In this document: piece by piece, positions 25,871-34,156 of the stretch | Layout: each line of letters begins with the position of its first letter | Numbering within the stretch: position 1 is the first letter of the stretch | Assembly: GCA_026389365.1 (NCBI GenBank) | Contig: JAPLHZ010000340.1 | Span: forward strand, 1-35,309 | Direction of reading: 5' to 3' | DNA from: Cyanobacteriota bacterium | Lineage (GTDB): Bacteria > Cyanobacteriota > Cyanobacteriia > Leptolyngbyales > Leptolyngbyaceae | DNA: 35,309 nt | Notes under the pieces: model-generated | Told to the model about the DNA's origin: nothing | The model's database searches: none | Seen by the model: only the letters and a program-made list of their open reading frames with translations | Made by a program: the position numbers and the translations under genes

Positions 25871-26560
25871 GTGATTGAGTGGCTGGGCGCAGTGGAGGCA
25901 GTGGAAATAAAAGTTGCAATAGCGGCATTGTGGTTGGCACTGGTGGGGCTAACCGCGATCGGGGTCGATCGGGTCGTGCCAGAGGGTTCGGAACTGGTGC
26001 GGAAGGTGGTTCACATTGGTACGGGAAATATTGTGTTATTGGCTTGGTGGATGAATATTCCGGGATGGATTGGGGTGAGTGCGGGCGTTTTTTTTGCGAT
26101 CGTCACCCTGGCTTCCTATCGGTTTCAACTTTTGCCGCGTATTGATAATGTGGGCCGGAAAAGTTTTGGGACATTTTTTTATGCCGTCAGCATCGCCGTC
26201 TTAGTGGGATGGTTTTGGGGCGTGAATCGACCAGAATTTGGGGTGTTGGGAATTTTGGTGATGACTTGGGGCGATGGGCTGGCGGGCTTGGTGGGTAAAC
26301 GGTTTGGCCGACATCGCTATCAGCTTTGGGGAATGGAGAAAAGTTGGGAAGGCTCACTCACCATGGCGATCGTGGCGACTCTGGTTTCGGGGATCATTTT
26401 GAGCAATGTTGCGGTTTCAACAGCGCAGTTGATTACAATTGCATTCACTATTGGCATCTTATCTGCCGTATTAGAAGCGTTCTCTAATTTGGGTATTGAT
26501 AATTTAACGGTGCCTATTCTTTCAGCGGCGATCGCATATAGTTTGGTTAGTATTCTTTAA
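25871..26560 (+). CDS. Phytol kinase (VTE5-like), polyprenol/dolichol kinase family
   Basis: A 229-residue integral membrane protein with about seven hydrophobic helices. The CTP-dependent lipid-kinase signature is present: ELVRKVVHIGTGNIVLLAWW at about 41-60, VGRKSFGTFFYA, MTWGDGLAGLVGKRFGRH, WGMEKSWEGSLTMA and SNLGIDNLTVPI. The closest matches in memory are cyanobacterial and plant VTE5, which phosphorylates phytol released from chlorophyll to feed tocopherol or chlorophyll salvage. A dolichol- or diacylglycerol-kinase-like role is an alternative. The start is GTG at 25871, as no ATG lies near it. The small zinc-ribbon gene follows by 26 bp. Confidence 0.85.
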   Translation: MIEWLGAVEAVEIKVAIAALWLALVGLTAIGVDRVVPEGSELVRKVVHIGTGNIVLLAWWMNIPGWIGVSAGVFFAIVTLASYRFQLLPRIDNVGRKSFGTFFYAVSIAVLVGWFWGVNRPEFGVLGILVMTWGDGLAGLVGKRFGRHRYQLWGMEKSWEGSLTMAIVATLVSGIILSNVAVSTAQLITIAFTIGILSAVLEAFSNLGIDNLTVPILSAAIAYSLVSIL

Positions 26561-26586
26561 TATAAGTATTTGGAGCGATCTGAACT

Positions 26587-26769
26587 ATGACTCGGCAACG
26601 GGAAAAGAATTGCGATCGGTGTCAGGCGATCTTTTCATGTTTATTCCGAGTGCAGCATGATGCATCAAAACAATGGATCTTTGTGTGTCAAAAATGTGGC
26701 AATCGGCTTTCAGAAAATAATACTCACTATTGTTATGGCGGAACCTGGAAATCAAAAAAACGTAGTTAG
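26587..26769 (+). CDS. Small zinc-ribbon protein
   Basis: A 60-residue basic protein with two Cys pairs, NCDRCQAIFSCLFRV near the N-terminus and FVCQKCGNRLSENN in the middle, forming a probable treble-clef or ribbon zinc site. The ending HYCYGGTWKSKKRS is conserved in small cyanobacterial proteins I recall. The gene has a GGAG ribosome binding site and follows phytol kinase by 26 bp, so the two are probably co-transcribed. The function is unknown; RNA or protein binding is the simplest guess. The 229 bp after it are AT-rich and hold only an 8-bp hairpin at 26930-26948. Confidence 0.7.
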   Translation: MTRQREKNCDRCQAIFSCLFRVQHDASKQWIFVCQKCGNRLSENNTHYCYGGTWKSKKRS

Positions 26770-26998
26770 CCAGATTAAGCCGATCGATGTCAAAATTTAG
26801 ACTAAAGATGAAAATAGGGCGCTAAATCCTATATTTCCTATGTTATCCTCTTATTTACTTAAGAATCCGTACGTTAACAAATTTTATACCTTTCAAGTAA
26901 ATTATTTCTTCTCCTGAAATAGGGGGTCTCACCCTCTAATCATGATATGATCGATTAATAATAAATCAATCCCATAAGTTTTCAGTAAATCGAGAGCA

Positions 26999-28357
26999 AT
27001 GTTGCTGTCAATATTGATAATGTCCCAATTAATGTCCCAGAAAACTCAAGTAGCGAAACGTAAGCGCGGCATTCTTCTAAGTAAAAAGGGTTGGCAACGG
27101 CTCCAGTCGGCTGAAATGCGTTATGTAAATCAACATAATGATAGTAAGTTGTTGACGCTTCAGGACTTGAGCGATCGGACTGGTTTGAGTGCGAATACGT
27201 TGGCGCGGGTGCGTGGACGAAAGATATCGGTAGATCAGCAGACTTTAGAATGTTATTTCCGAGCCTTTGAATTGGTTCTGAATCCAGAAGACTATACCGA
27301 TTCAGAAGGTGCCGTGGGCGGTCGTTTGGTATTGCCTCCCAGTGGTCAGTTGTCGTTAGATTCACCATTTTATGTATCTAGGTCTCCGGTTGAGTCGGTT
27401 TTTCAGGATGCCATTTTGCATGAGTGCGGCGGTTTGGTGCGGCTTAAGGCTCCTCGGCAATCAGGCAAGAGTTCGCTAGTGGCAAAGGTGTTGTTGGAGG
27501 TGCGATCGCAGCCTGTGACAACGGTGATGATTAATCTGCGTCTTGTGGATGCAGAGGTGAGGCAGGATTTAGGTCGCTTTTTGAAATGGTTCTGTGCGGT
27601 TGTAGCCCGAAGTTTGGGTCTTGAAAACAAGCTCAATGAGCAGTGGGATAGTTTATTTGGGGTGAGCTACAATTGCACCCACTATTTTGAGAATCACATT
27701 TTACCCCAAATGGGAATGCCCTTAGTTGTGGTGTTAGATGATGTGGATGTGGTCTTTGGCCATGATCATATTGCAGCGGACTTTTTTGGAATGCTGCGGA
27801 CCTGGCATGAAAAAGGACGGTATGGCGATCGGCATAGTGAACTGTGGCAGCAGCTTCGGTTGGCGTTGGTGTATGCCACGGATGTGTATATCCCGATGAA
27901 CTTAATGCAGTCACCGTTTAATGCAGGTGTGTTGATTGATTTGCCCGGTTTTGGATTGTCGCAGGTCCAAGAATTAGCTAAGCGCTACACCCTTCCTAAC
28001 CCTGACCAAATTGCGGAAGAAATGTCGAAACTCGTGGGCGGGAATCCACTGCTGATTCATTGGGGATTATATCAATTGAGTTTACCGGAAGTGACTATTG
28101 ATCAATTGTTTGAAAGCGCAATTGACCCAAATGGTATTTACACCAGTCACCTGCGCCAAAAGCTTTCAGACTTGCGTCAATCTCCTGAATCTATTCCCAT
28201 CATGCAGGCGATCGTTAAGGGCGAAGTCATCAAGTATGTGGAGCCGTTGATCGCCTTTAATCTTCAGAGTCAAGGATTGGTGTCGGTAGAAAATCAGCAA
28301 TTGATTCCCAGTTGTGATTTATATCGTAAGTTCTTTCTTCAAGCGTTGGCGGCCTAG
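26999..28357 (+). CDS. vMAP-type HTH plus AAA-like ATPase
   Basis: A 452-residue protein. Residues about 22-100 form the N-terminal HTH found on cyanobacterial vWA-MoxR-associated proteins (RGILLSKKGWQRLQSAEMRY, LSDRTGLSANTLARVRGRK, CYFRAFELVLNPEDY). An AAA_35-type STAND-like ATPase follows: LSLDSPFYVSRSP introduces the domain, the Walker A is APRQSGKSSL (Lys157), MINLRLVDAEVRQDLGRFLK follows, and the Walker B is VVVLDDVDVVF. A winged-helix-like tail ends the protein (IVKGEVIKYVEPLIAFNLQS). These proteins are predicted signalling ATPases of conflict or regulatory networks. No vWA, MoxR or effector gene is adjacent. ATG codons at 27020 and 27032 are alternative starts; the third may be the true one. 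Confidence 0.85.
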   Translation: MLLSILIMSQLMSQKTQVAKRKRGILLSKKGWQRLQSAEMRYVNQHNDSKLLTLQDLSDRTGLSANTLARVRGRKISVDQQTLECYFRAFELVLNPEDYTDSEGAVGGRLVLPPSGQLSLDSPFYVSRSPVESVFQDAILHECGGLVRLKAPRQSGKSSLVAKVLLEVRSQPVTTVMINLRLVDAEVRQDLGRFLKWFCAVVARSLGLENKLNEQWDSLFGVSYNCTHYFENHILPQMGMPLVVVLDDVDVVFGHDHIAADFFGMLRTWHEKGRYGDRHSELWQQLRLALVYATDVYIPMNLMQSPFNAGVLIDLPGFGLSQVQELAKRYTLPNPDQIAEEMSKLVGGNPLLIHWGLYQLSLPEVTIDQLFESAIDPNGIYTSHLRQKLSDLRQSPESIPIMQAIVKGEVIKYVEPLIAFNLQSQGLVSVENQQLIPSCDLYRKFFLQALAA

Positions 28358-28432
28358 TCCCGAGGGGTGGAGTCAGAATACTGGGATGATGTAGAGGTCG
28401 GATTGTCCCTCGCGTGACGGAAGGAAATCGCC

Positions 28433-28463
28433 AAAAAAGCCCCCCATTTCTGAGGAGCTTTTC
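28433..28463. terminator. Bidirectional terminator between the AAA gene and tkt
   Basis: AAAAGC and GCTTTT arms flank a GC-rich inner stem with two mismatches. On the minus strand the hairpin is followed by TTTTTT and on the plus strand by TTTTCATTT. It sits between convergent genes and closes tkt most convincingly. Confidence 0.65.
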
Positions 28464-28508
28464 ATTTAACGGTTAGTCATCAATTCCTAACCATTCAAAT
28501 TTGAAGGT

Positions 28509-30515
28509 CTAGCCCAACAATGCTTTTGCACGGTTATAGACATTCTCGACCGTGAAGCCGAATTCCTTCATCAACACGCCGCCCGGAGCCGATGCGCCGA
28601 AGGTATCAATTCCCACGACATCGCCTTCAGTTCCAGCGTATTTGTGCCAGCCAAACGTTGTTCCAGCTTCCACAACGAGGCGCTTGGTGACTGCTTTTGG
28701 CAATACTGCATTTTTGTAAGCTGCATCTTGCTCTTCAAACAGTTCCACACAAGGCATGGAGACAACACAAACTTTGTGACCATCTGCGCGGAGTTTAGCA
28801 GCGGTATCAACACAAAGGCTGACTTCGCTACCCGTACCAATCAGGATGATGTCAGACAGGTCGCCGTCGTTGGACAGAATGTATCCACCGCGTGCAACAG
28901 CTTCGATGCTGGAACCCGCCAACTGAGGCAAGGCTTGACGAGTCATAGCCATGATGGAAGAAGTTGTACGACGTTCCATAGCCACTTTGTAGGATCCAGA
29001 AGTCTCATTACCATCCGCAGGACGGAATACCAAGAGGTTCGGGATGACGCGGAGAGATGCGATCGTTTCGACGGGCTGGTGGGTCGGGCCATCTTCACCG
29101 AGGGCGATCGAATCGTGGGTCAAGACATAGATGACTTGAGTTTCAGCCAAAGCCGACAACCGGACAGCGCCGCGCATGTAGTCAACGAAGACTAGGAACG
29201 TTGCACCGAAGGGAACCAAACCTGTTTTGTGGAGATAGATTCCGTTACAGATGGCCGCCATCCCGTGTTCACGAACGCCAAAGCGAAGGTTACGTCCGGC
29301 GTAGCTTCCTTTTTGGAAATCAGCGAACCCCTTGAGTTGGGTCAAGTTGGAGTGGGTCAAGTCAGCAGAACCGCCGATCAGTTCGGGGACTGCGTTTGCA
29401 ATAGCGTTCAGGGTCTTCTCAGAAGTCTGACGGGTTGCAAGCGCTTTGTCTTCAGGGGTGTAAGTCGGCAGGCAATTTTCCCAACCCGAAGGCAATTGGT
29501 AGCTAGTTTGACGCTCGATGCGGGCGGTCTCTTCAGGATACTTAGTCTTGTAAGTTTCCCAAGTCTTGTTCCACTCAGCTTCATCCTCAGCACCGCGTTC
29601 TACGGCTTTTGCATAGTAAGCTTTTGCTTCTTCAGGAACGACAAATGGCTCGTAGTTCCAGTTCAATGCTTCACGGGTGAGCTTGATTTCGTCGCCGCCC
29701 AATGCTGCGCCGTGAATGCCTGCGGTGCCGCCTTTATTTGGGGAACCAAAGCCGATCGTTGTGCGGACTTTGATCATGGTTGGCTTGGTGGTTTCAGCCT
29801 TAGCTTCTTCGATGGCCTTTGCAATGGCTTCCGTATTGGTATCGCCATCGGGGACAACCAGCACTTGCCAGCCATAGGCTTCAAAGCGCTTGCCTACGTC
29901 TTCGGTGAAGGAAACTTCGGTGTCGCCATCGATCGAGATGTGGTTGTCATCGTAAAGCGCGATCAATTTGCCTAGGCCCAAGTGACCTGCCAAGGAACAG
30001 GCTTCACCGGATACGCCTTCCATGTTGCATCCGTCGCCCAGGATAACGTAGGTGTATTGGTCGAAGATGGTGCAGTCGGGTTTGTTGAAGGTGGCTGCCA
30101 TGTGTGCTTCAGCCATGGCCAAACCCACACCGTTACAAATCCCTTGACCTAATGGACCTGTGGTGACTTCGATGCCAGCGGTCATGAAGTTTTCAGGATG
30201 TCCAGGAGTTTTAGATCCCCATTGACGGAATTGCTTGATGTCGTCGATACTCACGCTGTCGTAGCCGAACAGGTGCATCAATGAATATTGCAGCATGGAG
30301 CCATGTCCAGCCGAGAGTACGAAACGATCGCGGTTCAGCCAAGTGGGGTTCTTGGGGTTGAATTTGAGGAATTTGTCCCATAGGGTAAACGCCATGGGCG
30401 CTGCCCCCATCGGTAGGCCGGGGTGCCCGGATTTTGCCTTTTCGACGGCATCGATCGCTAAGAAACGAATCGAGTTAATACAAAGCTGTTCTACGGACTG
30501 GGTTGCAACGACCAT
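28509..30515 (-). CDS. tkt: Transketolase
   Basis: A 668-residue thiamine-diphosphate enzyme that moves two-carbon ketol units in the Calvin cycle and pentose phosphate pathway. The N-terminal PP domain carries [18 protein letters not shown] (25-42), the metal/TPP motif [13 protein letters not shown] and [12 protein letters not shown]. The Pyr domain has the activating Glu in [15 protein letters not shown], plus [14 protein letters not shown] and [16 protein letters not shown]. The C-terminal domain ends with [17 protein letters not shown]. Length and motifs are normal for a cyanobacterial TktA. The gene is monocistronic here, converging on the AAA gene and bounded by a terminator. The upstream 800 bp is non-coding and carries mobile-element debris. 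Confidence 0.97.
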   Translation of the reverse strand: MVVATQSVEQLCINSIRFLAIDAVEKAKSGHPGLPMGAAPMAFTLWDKFLKFNPKNPTWLNRDRFVLSAGHGSMLQYSLMHLFGYDSVSIDDIKQFRQWGSKTPGHPENFMTAGIEVTTGPLGQGICNGVGLAMAEAHMAATFNKPDCTIFDQYTYVILGDGCNMEGVSGEACSLAGHLGLGKLIALYDDNHISIDGDTEVSFTEDVGKRFEAYGWQVLVVPDGDTNTEAIAKAIEEAKAETTKPTMIKVRTTIGFGSPNKGGTAGIHGAALGGDEIKLTREALNWNYEPFVVPEEAKAYYAKAVERGAEDEAEWNKTWETYKTKYPEETARIERQTSYQLPSGWENCLPTYTPEDKALATRQTSEKTLNAIANAVPELIGGSADLTHSNLTQLKGFADFQKGSYAGRNLRFGVREHGMAAICNGIYLHKTGLVPFGATFLVFVDYMRGAVRLSALAETQVIYVLTHDSIALGEDGPTHQPVETIASLRVIPNLLVFRPADGNETSGSYKVAMERRTTSSIMAMTRQALPQLAGSSIEAVARGGYILSNDGDLSDIILIGTGSEVSLCVDTAAKLRADGHKVCVVSMPCVELFEEQDAAYKNAVLPKAVTKRLVVEAGTTFGWHKYAGTEGDVVGIDTFGASAPGGVLMKEFGFTVENVYNRAKALLG

Positions 30516-30540
30516 GATGGATATTGTGTTTTGGGTTGGC

Positions 30541-30902
30541 TAACGGGGATTCTTAAAGCTGAAGGTAAGCAGGCGATGAGCGTCTAGGTGAGTAGAAATA
30601 CTCATGCTGATTTGTCCAACCAGTATGTCAGATCATAAACAAGATTGCCTATAATCTAATCAAACATTTCCTATTATTCAGGAAAATGGTATCGATGGAG
30701 ACGACGATCGGAAAGTTTTTCTGATGCGGTGGAAGAACGGTGGGGCGATCGTCAGGAAATGCTGCGGGTTGAGATGGCAGATGTGAGGGAGTTCGATCGA
30801 TGGGATCAATAGAAATTATGTTTATCGACTTCTTGGGACGGACGCACCAGTATGAAAGCTTAGGCGTTGCATAATTAAGGTATGAAAACGAGGATAATTA
30901 CT
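30541..30902. other. Non-coding DNA upstream of tkt with one coding-like scrap
   Basis: This stretch has no convincing gene. It should hold the tkt promoter. On the plus strand a short open frame ending in TAG at 30810-30812 reads SDAVEERWGDRQEMLRVEMA and then DVREFDRWDQ, which looks coding-like but has no clear start and no family I can name. At 30861-30880 the sequence AGGCGTTGCATAATTAAGG might be the end of the degraded IS1-family element that follows. Confidence 0.4.
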
Positions 30903-30977
30903 ATGAAATACCCTAAGTACAAAAGTACTAATATCCGTAAAAATGGCATCAAACGAGGTAAGCAAAATCACATCTGC
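30903..30977 (+). pseudogene. Degraded 5' end of an IS1-family transposase (InsA-like)
   Basis: The 25 codons from ATG read MKYPKYKSTNIRKNGIKRGK then QNHIC. This is the InsA-type zinc-finger start (consensus MxCPxCxSxxIxKNGxxRGKQNHxC), but the first two cysteines have become tyrosines, each explained by one TGY-to-TAY change. After Cys the similarity ends at the junction with an oppositely oriented transposase fragment. It is not functional. Confidence 0.65.
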
Positions 30978-31104
30978 TACGGGGATCTTCGACGAACGGA
31001 CGACCACAATCCCGGCATTTATGATTTTGTTTTCCTCGGCGAGTCATGCCATTCTTCATGACATCATCAGAACCGCAGCTTGGACAGATTAGGTAGGGGT
31101 TCAT
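30978..31104 (-). pseudogene. 5' fragment of a second IS1-family transposase, opposite orientation
   Basis: On the minus strand an ATG at 31104 starts MNPYLICPSCGSDDVMKNGM, then TRRGKQNHKCRDCGRPFVED. All four zinc cysteines (7, 10, 30, 33) and the KNG-RGKQNH core of IS1-family InsA are intact. The similarity stops at about 30978; the frame then runs into antisense of the other fragment and stops at 30949. The helix-turn-helix and DDE catalytic parts are missing. An inverted-repeat-like element end lies 47 bp upstream at 31151-31175. Confidence 0.7.
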
Positions 31105-31150
31105 TTATTGTTCGTTGACGACAAGGTCCCGCAACACAGCCTATTATCCC

Positions 31151-31175
31151 TCACCCTTTCCCTAATGGCACTACC
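31151..31175 (-). mobile_element. Terminal inverted repeat of the minus-strand IS1-family element
   Basis: On the minus strand the sequence reads GGTAGTGCCATTAGGGAAAG and then GGTGA. The same terminus bounds the MITE at 34157-34271. The GGTxxTG start fits IS1-family ends, and its distance to the transposase ATG is appropriate for a left end. No second end of this element is present. Confidence 0.6.
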
Positions 31176-31342
31176 TCCTCCTAAATTAGTCATTACTCAG
31201 AATTGAATCCTGAATTTCTAGATCTTGAAAGTGTCGTGAAACGTCAATATTCTGGATCATCTTGTTGTGATTAGTTGGAATCCCTGTCTTCCAGATGTGA
31301 GACTATTGGAAAGCCTTATCTTTTATTTTGGATGCGTGGCTG

Positions 31343-32698
31343 ATGGTTGCTATTTTTGACGCTCTTCCTACGATCGATCTCCTGATTTACTTTGCAGCAT
31401 CGGGAGGGCTGGCTCAGCCAGAAAATTTGGCAAAGACTATTCGAGTTTGGTCGATCGCGAAGACACTTTATAACGAAAATGGCACTCTTGATTTAGGGGA
31501 ATGTTTTAATCCTGCTCAATGGCGTAGTTCCTACTTTCCCAACGGCATCCCAAAGCAATCGATCGTCCAGGTGCTCAAAGAATCGGGAATCGATCTGGAT
31601 GAGTGGATAAGAGATTATCGTCAGCGGTATCCTCAAGCGGCAGAGTGTGTGCTGAATATTATGGAGACGGATGCTTTTGCAGTGAGCGATCGGACGTTAC
31701 GCAATGATTTTGCAACGCTATCTAAGTTAGGCTGGCTGGGGGTTGTGGGTGAAGGGAAACAACGTAAATATCAACTGATGTCTGTTTTACCACGATCGAT
31801 TGCTCTTCAAGTTCATCGGGAAGAGGTGAGTACACAACAATTGATTCCGAATGAATTAACGTTGATTGCTGATCCCTTTTTGAGTCCGATTTTGGGAGAA
31901 CAGCGGTTCATTTTGGATGTTGAAAATGTGATGTCGAGTGATTTATCTCGTAGGCTTAGTACGATCGTTGACCAGCTCAAAGTCCTCTGGCAGTGCGATC
32001 CAGTGCAACCCGTTCGTTTGATTTATAAGAGTGCAAGGCTCTTCCAAGAAGAATGTGCGGTGATTATTTATCCGGTTTGTATTTATTATTGTCAACGTGC
32101 GCCCTATTTATTTGGGTTTGGCCAGACTCCGGGAACAATTAGTAGTGAGCAACCCAATCTAACCGAATGGTATGACTATCGATTGGATCATATTTTGAGC
32201 CTTGAGCCGATCGGGTGGACAGAGGTGCCGAGCAGTTGGCGACCGAAAGCTTGGTCAGGAAACGGGGTGCCGCCGAGATTTGTAGATAAGACACCGCAAC
32301 GGGTTTTGAATGAGGTGGGGGCGGGTTTGGGATTTGAGATTTATCGGCCTTTGAAAACGTTGCTATTGCGGTTTGATCAATATTTCTATGGTAATTATAT
32401 TGAGGGGACAGAGCGAGAAAAGCTATTTACGGTGATTACTTGGGAACAGGCAGCACGGGCCTGGAAGAACGATCGGGATGTGCCTGGGGGGATATCTCTA
32501 GACCAGTTGTTTGAGGGACGATCGAAGCAGCAAACAGATGTATTTTGTGTGATTGATCATCGGGTGGGAGATAACAATGTGGTGATGCGGATGCGGGCTT
32601 GGGGAGATAATGTTGAGGTGTTGTTGCCTTGGAGTTTTCGGGAACGGATGCGGAATGATTTAACAAAGAGTCGATCGTTCTATGGGGAGTTGAAATAG
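31343..32698 (+). CDS. TIGR03985-like CRISPR-associated WYL-type regulator
   Basis: A 451-residue protein from the preferred ATG; the frame opens 15 bp earlier at TTG. The N-terminus (LPTIDLLIYFAASGGLAQPE, NLAKTIRVWSIAKTLYNENG) and the winged-helix region VSDRTLRNDFATLSKLGWLG, then GKQRKYQL, match my memory of the TIGR03985 family, which is confined mainly to cyanobacteria and found near type III CRISPR loci. The central and C-terminal part (VRLIYKSARLFQEECAVIIY, PVCIYYCQRAPYLFGFGQTP) is WYL-like, a ligand-sensing fold. It probably acts as a transcription regulator responding to nucleotides or nucleic acid. It converges on the CARF nuclease with a 20 bp gap. No cas genes or array are in the window. 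Confidence 0.65.
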   Translation: MVAIFDALPTIDLLIYFAASGGLAQPENLAKTIRVWSIAKTLYNENGTLDLGECFNPAQWRSSYFPNGIPKQSIVQVLKESGIDLDEWIRDYRQRYPQAAECVLNIMETDAFAVSDRTLRNDFATLSKLGWLGVVGEGKQRKYQLMSVLPRSIALQVHREEVSTQQLIPNELTLIADPFLSPILGEQRFILDVENVMSSDLSRRLSTIVDQLKVLWQCDPVQPVRLIYKSARLFQEECAVIIYPVCIYYCQRAPYLFGFGQTPGTISSEQPNLTEWYDYRLDHILSLEPIGWTEVPSSWRPKAWSGNGVPPRFVDKTPQRVLNEVGAGLGFEIYRPLKTLLLRFDQYFYGNYIEGTEREKLFTVITWEQAARAWKNDRDVPGGISLDQLFEGRSKQQTDVFCVIDHRVGDNNVVMRMRAWGDNVEVLLPWSFRERMRNDLTKSRSFYGELK

Positions 32699-32718
32699 GA
32701 CGATCGATAACATCGTTT

Positions 32719-33912
32719 TTATTTGAATTCATTGAGCCATTGCGTCATTCTATTTCCAAGTTGATGGAGATCTTTGCGACCAAAGACTTTGATTTTTGGA
32801 TCTTTGCGTTGATGGATTTTGCTAGAGGCGATATCTAATTCATCTCGTAGACGATCGGGATAGTCTGAACAGCACACTAAGGCGATTCTTGCTTCTGTGC
32901 CCCCGAGTTGCTGAGCACGGGTCTTTGCTTCCATGAGCTTTTGTTTACAGAGTGGGTGGCTGGCGCTGGTGGTGCAGGAAAAGTAAAATAGGTGGTAAGA
33001 CTGCATGAATGCAACATCAGATTCAAATTTGTCGGCGGCGTCTTTTCGGTTTGGATCTTGGATATGAAATGACATGCCTCGATCGTGAATTTTATTTGTA
33101 TCTGCGATGCGTTCAATTTCTGCGAGGACATGGTTCTCCATCCAAATGCCGTTGAGCCATTCACAAAGCTGGGTGATACTTTGGAAGCCTTTGGTTTTGG
33201 CAACTTGTAGGGAGAGTTGGGTGGCGTTTGCATCTAGATAGGTTTGACACCATTGTTTTAGATCTCTGGGCAAAGATTGAATACTGAGGGGCGCGATCTT
33301 TTCTAGTTCTAATTCACTTAGCCAAATATTCTTTCTGTATTGTATTTTTTCTTGTAGGGTGTTGTCGCACCACTTTCTCCAAGCTCTTTGGAGTATGTCG
33401 TTTTGGTGGTGATGGGCGAGTTGGGTGGCGGCGATCGGTAGGGTTGCAGTTTCGACGGGGGTGAGGTCTTTACGCCATTGGAGTCCATGGAGGGCGAAGA
33501 GGGCATCGAAGGAAAGGGGGATGGTGCATTTGAGTCGATCGCTTTTTCGATCGTTGTTGTCGATGATAATCTCTTGGGTTTGGGAGTCGAGGTAGCTGAA
33601 GACTGCGTTGGGGTGAAGTTGACTAATGGCACGATAGGCATGGACGGACATGGCTTTATTGCCGCCTGTATAGTTCAAGCCGATGCTGCCTTGGAGGGAT
33701 TGGGCGCTGGTGCTAATTCGGCTGGCAATGATGGAGGCTTCGGCTTGGTTGTCTTCGAGGTTGATGAGTTGAGCGGGTTTTAGGCTAGGTTTGGCGACGG
33801 CTAATGCGGTGGCGAGACGTTGGGCTTGGAGTTGGGTTTGTTTGGTATGGATGAGGTAGGGGGTGCCGATCGGGGATAGGAGGGCGATCGCGGCGTTGCT
33901 ATTGATGGGATA
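32719..33912 (-). CDS. CARF-domain nuclease (Card1/Can2-like, DUF1887-related); start missing or frameshifted
   Basis: The open frame has 397 codons, from just after a TAA at 33913-33915. The N-terminal 110 residues are a CARF domain: IALLSPIGTPYLIHTKQTQ, QLINLEDNQAEASIIASRI and the ligand loop GLNYTGGNKAMSVHAYR. The C-terminal region is a PD-(D/E)xK-like nuclease: NGIWMENHVLAEIERIA, DKFESDVAFMQSYHLFYFSC, then KLMEAKTRAQQLGGTEARIA. Such proteins are activated by cyclic oligoadenylate from type III CRISPR complexes and cut DNA or RNA. No ATG, GTG or TTG occurs in the first 78 codons. The first TTG (33678) falls inside the CARF loop and cannot be the true start. Frameshift near the 5' end, a non-standard start or decay are possible. 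The usual ExK is SCT. Confidence 0.65.
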   Translation of the reverse strand, partial: YPINSNAAIALLSPIGTPYLIHTKQTQLQAQRLATALAVAKPSLKPAQLINLEDNQAEASIIASRISTSAQSLQGSIGLNYTGGNKAMSVHAYRAISQLHPNAVFSYLDSQTQEIIIDNNDRKSDRLKCTIPLSFDALFALHGLQWRKDLTPVETATLPIAATQLAHHHQNDILQRAWRKWCDNTLQEKIQYRKNIWLSELELEKIAPLSIQSLPRDLKQWCQTYLDANATQLSLQVAKTKGFQSITQLCEWLNGIWMENHVLAEIERIADTNKIHDRGMSFHIQDPNRKDAADKFESDVAFMQSYHLFYFSCTTSASHPLCKQKLMEAKTRAQQLGGTEARIALVCCSDYPDRLRDELDIASSKIHQRKDPKIKVFGRKDLHQLGNRMTQWLNEFK

Positions 33913-33921
33913 TTACCAGTT

Positions 33922-34128
33922 CTAGCCCCAACCTCTGAGCGATCGCGCCAAAGTCTGTGGTAAGTGACCGATTTCATACAACAAATCTCGAGGACTAATC
34001 TCAAATCCGTATTGCAGCACTAAAAAGATTGCCCCGATCGTCAATAACATTCCTAGACCGGATTTTAATGCTCCAGATAATAATCTGATTGCCAAAACTA
34101 CCACAGCGATCGCAGCAACTAGAACCAC
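33922..34128 (-). CDS. Small membrane protein, 5' end altered by MITE insertion
   Basis: A 68-residue protein from GTG at 34128. It has two hydrophobic segments (VLVAAIAVVVLAIRLLSGAL and GLGMLLTIGAIFLVLQYGF) and a soluble tail, EISPRDLLYEIGHLPQTLARSL. No family is recognised beyond a small cyanobacterial membrane protein. The frame continues upstream for 13 more codons (reading PILDSIDSRT just before the GTG) until a TAA at 34168-34170 that belongs to the MITE. No ATG is found there, so the original start was probably displaced by the insertion. The stop codon lies 9 bp before the open CARF-nuclease frame, in the same direction. Confidence 0.55.
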   Translation of the reverse strand: MVLVAAIAVVVLAIRLLSGALKSGLGMLLTIGAIFLVLQYGFEISPRDLLYEIGHLPQTLARSLRGWG

Positions 34129-34156
34129 AGTGCGAGAATCGATCGAGTCTAAAATT

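Noticed and set aside
29229-29975. 248-codon open frame on the plus strand
   Set aside because: It is antisense to the well-supported transketolase gene, has no domain signature, and its Phe/Cys-rich composition is an artefact of the opposite-strand codon pattern. The same applies to 28644-29195.
30822-31007. 61-codon minus-strand frame between tkt and the TIGR03985 gene
   Set aside because: It reads the IS1-derived DNA in the wrong frame. The true similarity is in the frames starting at 30903 (plus) and 31104 (minus).
33801-34004. 67-codon minus-strand frame overlapping the CARF region
   Set aside because: It crosses the end of the small membrane gene and the start of the CARF frame in a third frame. 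Only the TGNIPSIAT segment is interesting, as possible frameshift evidence; the rest is Ser/Pro-rich noise.
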